Below are positions 62,138 to 64,000 of a DNA stretch of 64,000 nucleotides, piece by piece. The notes under the pieces were generated by a model, which was not told the DNA's origin, searched no databases, and worked only from the letters and a program-made list of their open reading frames with translations. How positions within the stretch are numbered: the first letter of the stretch is position 1; each line of letters opens with the position of its first letter. This DNA comes from DYJE01 sp964637565 (GTDB lineage Bacteria > Desulfobacterota > Desulfobacteria > Desulfobacterales > Desulfolunaceae): NCBI GenBank assembly GCA_964637565.1, contig CAZWTY010000005.1, positions 17,834 to 81,833 on the forward strand, given 5' to 3'. The position numbers and the translations under genes are program-made.

Positions 62138-62226
62138 GCCTGGGTGGTGGAAGTGGTAGACACAAGGGACTTAAAATCCCTCGGCCTTTGATGGCTGTAC
62201 GAGTTCAAGTCTCGTCCCAGGTACCA
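62138..62226 (+). tRNA. tRNA-Leu(UAA)
   Basis: GCCTGGG acceptor arm with CCCAGGT, discriminator A, and encoded CCA. The anticodon loop CTTAAAA gives UAA, a long variable arm of class II tRNAs follows, and the T arm has GTTCAAG. All visible stems fit, so it is an intact gene. The 3' end is the presumed target of the integrase beside it. Confidence 0.96.
62199..62226 (+). other. Presumed integration (att) site in tRNA-Leu
   Basis: T-arm and acceptor 3' part of the tRNA, next to the integrase gene. Tyrosine integrases of this kind use the tRNA 3' end as attachment core and rebuild it on integration. The second att copy should lie outside the window to the right; exact core borders cannot be seen. 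Confidence 0.5.
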
Positions 62227-62245
62227 TAAAATCAAGGGGTTACGT

Positions 62246-63334
62246 CTATCGCGTGCCCCTTTTTTTCTTGTCAATTTTGACGATTGTGCCCAAAATTGTG
62301 CCCGTGACGGAATTTAAGTACGCCTCCTGCTTTTGAGCCGCAAGCTTCAAGTCTGCATCATTCACGATGTTGTACCGGTCGAAAACAGACCGTGTTTTAT
62401 GACCTGAAATGGTCATAGCAACCCTTTCGGGAATGCCAGATCGAATCATGTTTCGGACTGCGGTTCTACGTAGGTCGTGGAAAAGGCGGTGGCCGATATT
62501 GGCGACCTCACAGGCTTTGAACCATGGCTTCCTGAATTCTGAAATGTGATTATTTCCAGCCCTGTTGGTAAATACATAAGGTGTTATCTCGGCCAGATTC
62601 TTTCTATCCGTCCACTGACATTGGAAAATTTTATTCAATTCAGAGTCCAGGTAAAAGGTTCTGGCGTCCTCATTTTTCGTTTCCCCTGCTTCCAGGCGTA
62701 CTATTCCATAATTGAGATCCACCTGCGACCAAGTAAGCATCCTTATTTCCGTTGAACGCCACCCTGACTTGTATGCAAAAGTAACGAAGCCCTTTAGATG
62801 TTTAGGCAGGGCTTCCCTTAAGGCTAAAAATTCTTCATGCTCAAAAAACCCCTTTCGGATGTTATTTTCCTTGAGCATCGGAATGTGAGGCACTCTATCA
62901 ACAACAGGTGGTGTTTGTCTGGCCCCCAAATTGAGCATTCGTTTCAAGGCAGAAAGCTCTCGGTTTATCGTCGCGTTGGAGGCATCTTCTTCAAGTCGGC
63001 TCAATACATATGAATTTATAACGGGTGTTGTTATGTTTTGTGCTTTGTAACCCTTGAAAAAAGCCGATAGATGATTGGCACTCCTTTCCGCTCTTACGAG
63101 CGATTTCTTTTCATTGATTTTGTAATCCTGGAGAAAAGCATCAGAAAGTTCATCGAAGGTCACTTTTTCAAATTGGAGACCAGGGGTTTTCCCTTGTGCA
63201 ATGGCACCCTCTCTTTTATCCAATAGTTTTTTTGCAACCATCTTTTTGTCGCTTTGGGAACTTTCACGAAAGGCTTTTCCGTTCCGATAATACTTGATCC
63301 ACCAAGTGTCACCACGTTTGTAGATCATTCCCAT
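62246..63334 (-). CDS. Tyrosine recombinase / integrase
   Basis: 362 residues: Arm-binding start (MGMIYKRGDTWWIKYYRNG), SAM-like core-binding domain (about 55-150), catalytic domain with R193 (GWRSTEI), K220, H286 and R289 (FHDLRR), H312 (SGHKTRS) and nucleophile Y321. All six are present, so it should be active. It ends 20 bases from the tRNA-Leu 3' end and points at it, as in integrated elements of Desulfobacterota and other Gram-negatives. Confidence 0.95.
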   Translation of the reverse strand: MGMIYKRGDTWWIKYYRNGKAFRESSQSDKKMVAKKLLDKREGAIAQGKTPGLQFEKVTFDELSDAFLQDYKINEKKSLVRAERSANHLSAFFKGYKAQNITTPVINSYVLSRLEEDASNATINRELSALKRMLNLGARQTPPVVDRVPHIPMLKENNIRKGFFEHEEFLALREALPKHLKGFVTFAYKSGWRSTEIRMLTWSQVDLNYGIVRLEAGETKNEDARTFYLDSELNKIFQCQWTDRKNLAEITPYVFTNRAGNNHISEFRKPWFKACEVANIGHRLFHDLRRTAVRNMIRSGIPERVAMTISGHKTRSVFDRYNIVNDADLKLAAQKQEAYLNSVTGTILGTIVKIDKKKRGTR

Positions 63335-63449
63335 ATTACACCTCCATCTTGACTGACGGGCACAAGACGGAACAAGAAGGGCTACCCCGATGTGGAACAG
63401 CCCTTGTTAATTATCACATCTTGTCAAAGTTTTTGTTGTAGTTCAATGC

Positions 63450-63821
63450 CTATTCAGGAAAAGCTGAGTCTCGGGCCTGAATAAGAGCCTCGATAAAACC
63501 GTTAATTTTTTCCTTTGTTTTGAATGATTCAGAACCGGAGTCACCGTAAAAGGAGATCTTGATGGTTTTTTCTTTCGGAATTATAACCAAATATGAAGCC
63601 AGATATCTGGATTCTCCCTCTACCCCACATATATGTGGGTTTATTTCCGTTTTGAAAAAATTACGAGAATCATTATCAAGAGTTTCCAAAGTTTTATTCA
63701 ATTGCCAGCGTGCATATTTTTCGGACAAAATCTCTTTTTTGCCATATGAAAGTTTATCCAACTCGTCCCAATTATAGGTACCCGTTATTATTTTATTTAG
63801 AATTATTTCAATATTTTCCAT
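63450..63821 (-). CDS. Uncharacterised protein of the integrated element
   Basis: 123 residues from ATG 63821 (GGAGAT upstream), giving MENIEIILNKIITGTYNWDE. AT-rich codon use compared with the core genes, in line with a mobile element. No family recognised. It follows the excisionase-like fragment by 13 bases and precedes the integrase; the gap 63335-63449 holds only an AAGGGCT/AGCCCTT hairpin. Confidence 0.6.
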   Translation of the reverse strand: MENIEIILNKIITGTYNWDELDKLSYGKKEILSEKYARWQLNKTLETLDNDSRNFFKTEINPHICGVEGESRYLASYLVIIPKEKTIKISFYGDSGSESFKTKEKINGFIEALIQARDSAFPE

Positions 63822-63834
63822 TTCATATCTCCGA

Positions 63835-63999
63835 TTAGTATTTATTTTTGTTTTTTTGAATGAAAGCCTCAACGTCAAAGGCATCGATGAACATTTTTTT
63901 CCCGACCTGAACGAAGGGAAGCTGGCCATCCCATATCTGGCTCCGCCAGAACCATTCTGTGGCACCAATTTCGGCGACTAACTCTTTGATAGAGTATAG
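63835..63999 (-). CDS. Excisionase/AlpA-like HTH protein, 5' end missing
   Basis: The frame is open through the right edge and ends in TAA at 63835. The visible 54 residues read LYSIKELVAEIGATEWFWRS, then QLPFVQVGKKMFIDAFDVEAF and a Lys/Asn tail. That is the MerR-like winged HTH of Xis/AlpA proteins (HTH_17), in which the start lies only a few residues upstream of LYSIKEL. It would control excision or gene expression of the element. Confidence 0.72.
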   Translation of the reverse strand, partial: LYSIKELVAEIGATEWFWRSQIWDGQLPFVQVGKKMFIDAFDVEAFIQKNKNKY

Positions 64000-64000
64000 C

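Noticed and set aside
1..64000. CRISPR arrays, rRNA genes and insertion sequences
   Set aside because: No regularly spaced repeats, no rRNA-like stretches and no transposase or flanking inverted repeats were seen.

Overview
The window looks like chromosomal DNA of a strictly anaerobic, probably sulfate-reducing member of the Desulfobacterota (Desulfobacteria). The pointers are a carbonyl-branch Wood-Ljungdahl operon with formyl-THF synthetase, a tungsten-type aldehyde:ferredoxin oxidoreductase, an IscA/HesB-like protein with an in-frame UGA (selenocysteine), a DUF3786 protein, and a class III polyhydroxyalkanoate synthase. Taxonomy is inferred from gene content only. The right end enters an integrated mobile element.

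Layout. 1-8.8 kb is housekeeping: valS (5' truncated by the window), nadC, two GNAT-type proteins, a response regulator-diguanylate cyclase, lepA, trmJ and ndk. At 9.1 kb lies the short selenoprotein gene with a near-consensus promoter and its own terminator. 9.5-20.1 kb is a minus-strand operon, acsD-cooS-acsB-acsC-acsE, followed after a terminator-like hairpin by three small genes (one DUF3786) and cooC. fhs is divergent across a 0.8 kb regulatory gap. Together these interconvert formate plus THF, CO2/CO, CoA and acetyl-CoA, in either direction. Nudix and apbE genes follow.

24.8-30.3 kb is one plus-strand operon: an SCP2-like lipid-binding protein, an iron-alcohol-dehydrogenase paralogue that has lost all metal ligands and nucleotide-loop residues, a canonical iron alcohol dehydrogenase, an AOR-family oxidoreductase and a four-cluster ferredoxin. 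It looks like an alcohol/aldehyde/acid redox module, possibly for lipid-like substrates. A BvgS-like hybrid sensor kinase and a VCBS/FG-GAP lipoprotein follow on the other strand. 34.7-41.7 kb holds a CpxA/CpxR-like two-component pair divergent from a TolC-MacA-MacB-type efflux operon. Between them lies a 12-bp-arm inverted repeat that contains GTAAA-N5-GTAAA, the published CpxR box.

42-52 kb is a mixed stretch: ABC-F ATPase, lytic transglycosylase, PilZ protein, TetR regulator, several uncharacterised genes, a NarL-type regulator, queC/queE and a LysM protein. 52.7-55.4 kb is phaE-phaC-phaJ (PHA storage). Then come a second ABC-F ATPase, a GAF-domain PilB/GspE-like ATPase, queH, a YggS-family gene and maf. 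A tRNA-Leu(UAA) at 62.1 kb is followed by a tyrosine integrase and, at the edge, an excisionase-like HTH fragment. This is the end of an element whose body lies outside the window.

I found no rRNA, CRISPR array or insertion sequence. The most unusual items are the dead/live alcohol dehydrogenase pair in the AOR operon, the long Ala/Pro/Lys-rich tail on AcsD, the Cpx-like operator, and the UGA-containing HesB-like gene.
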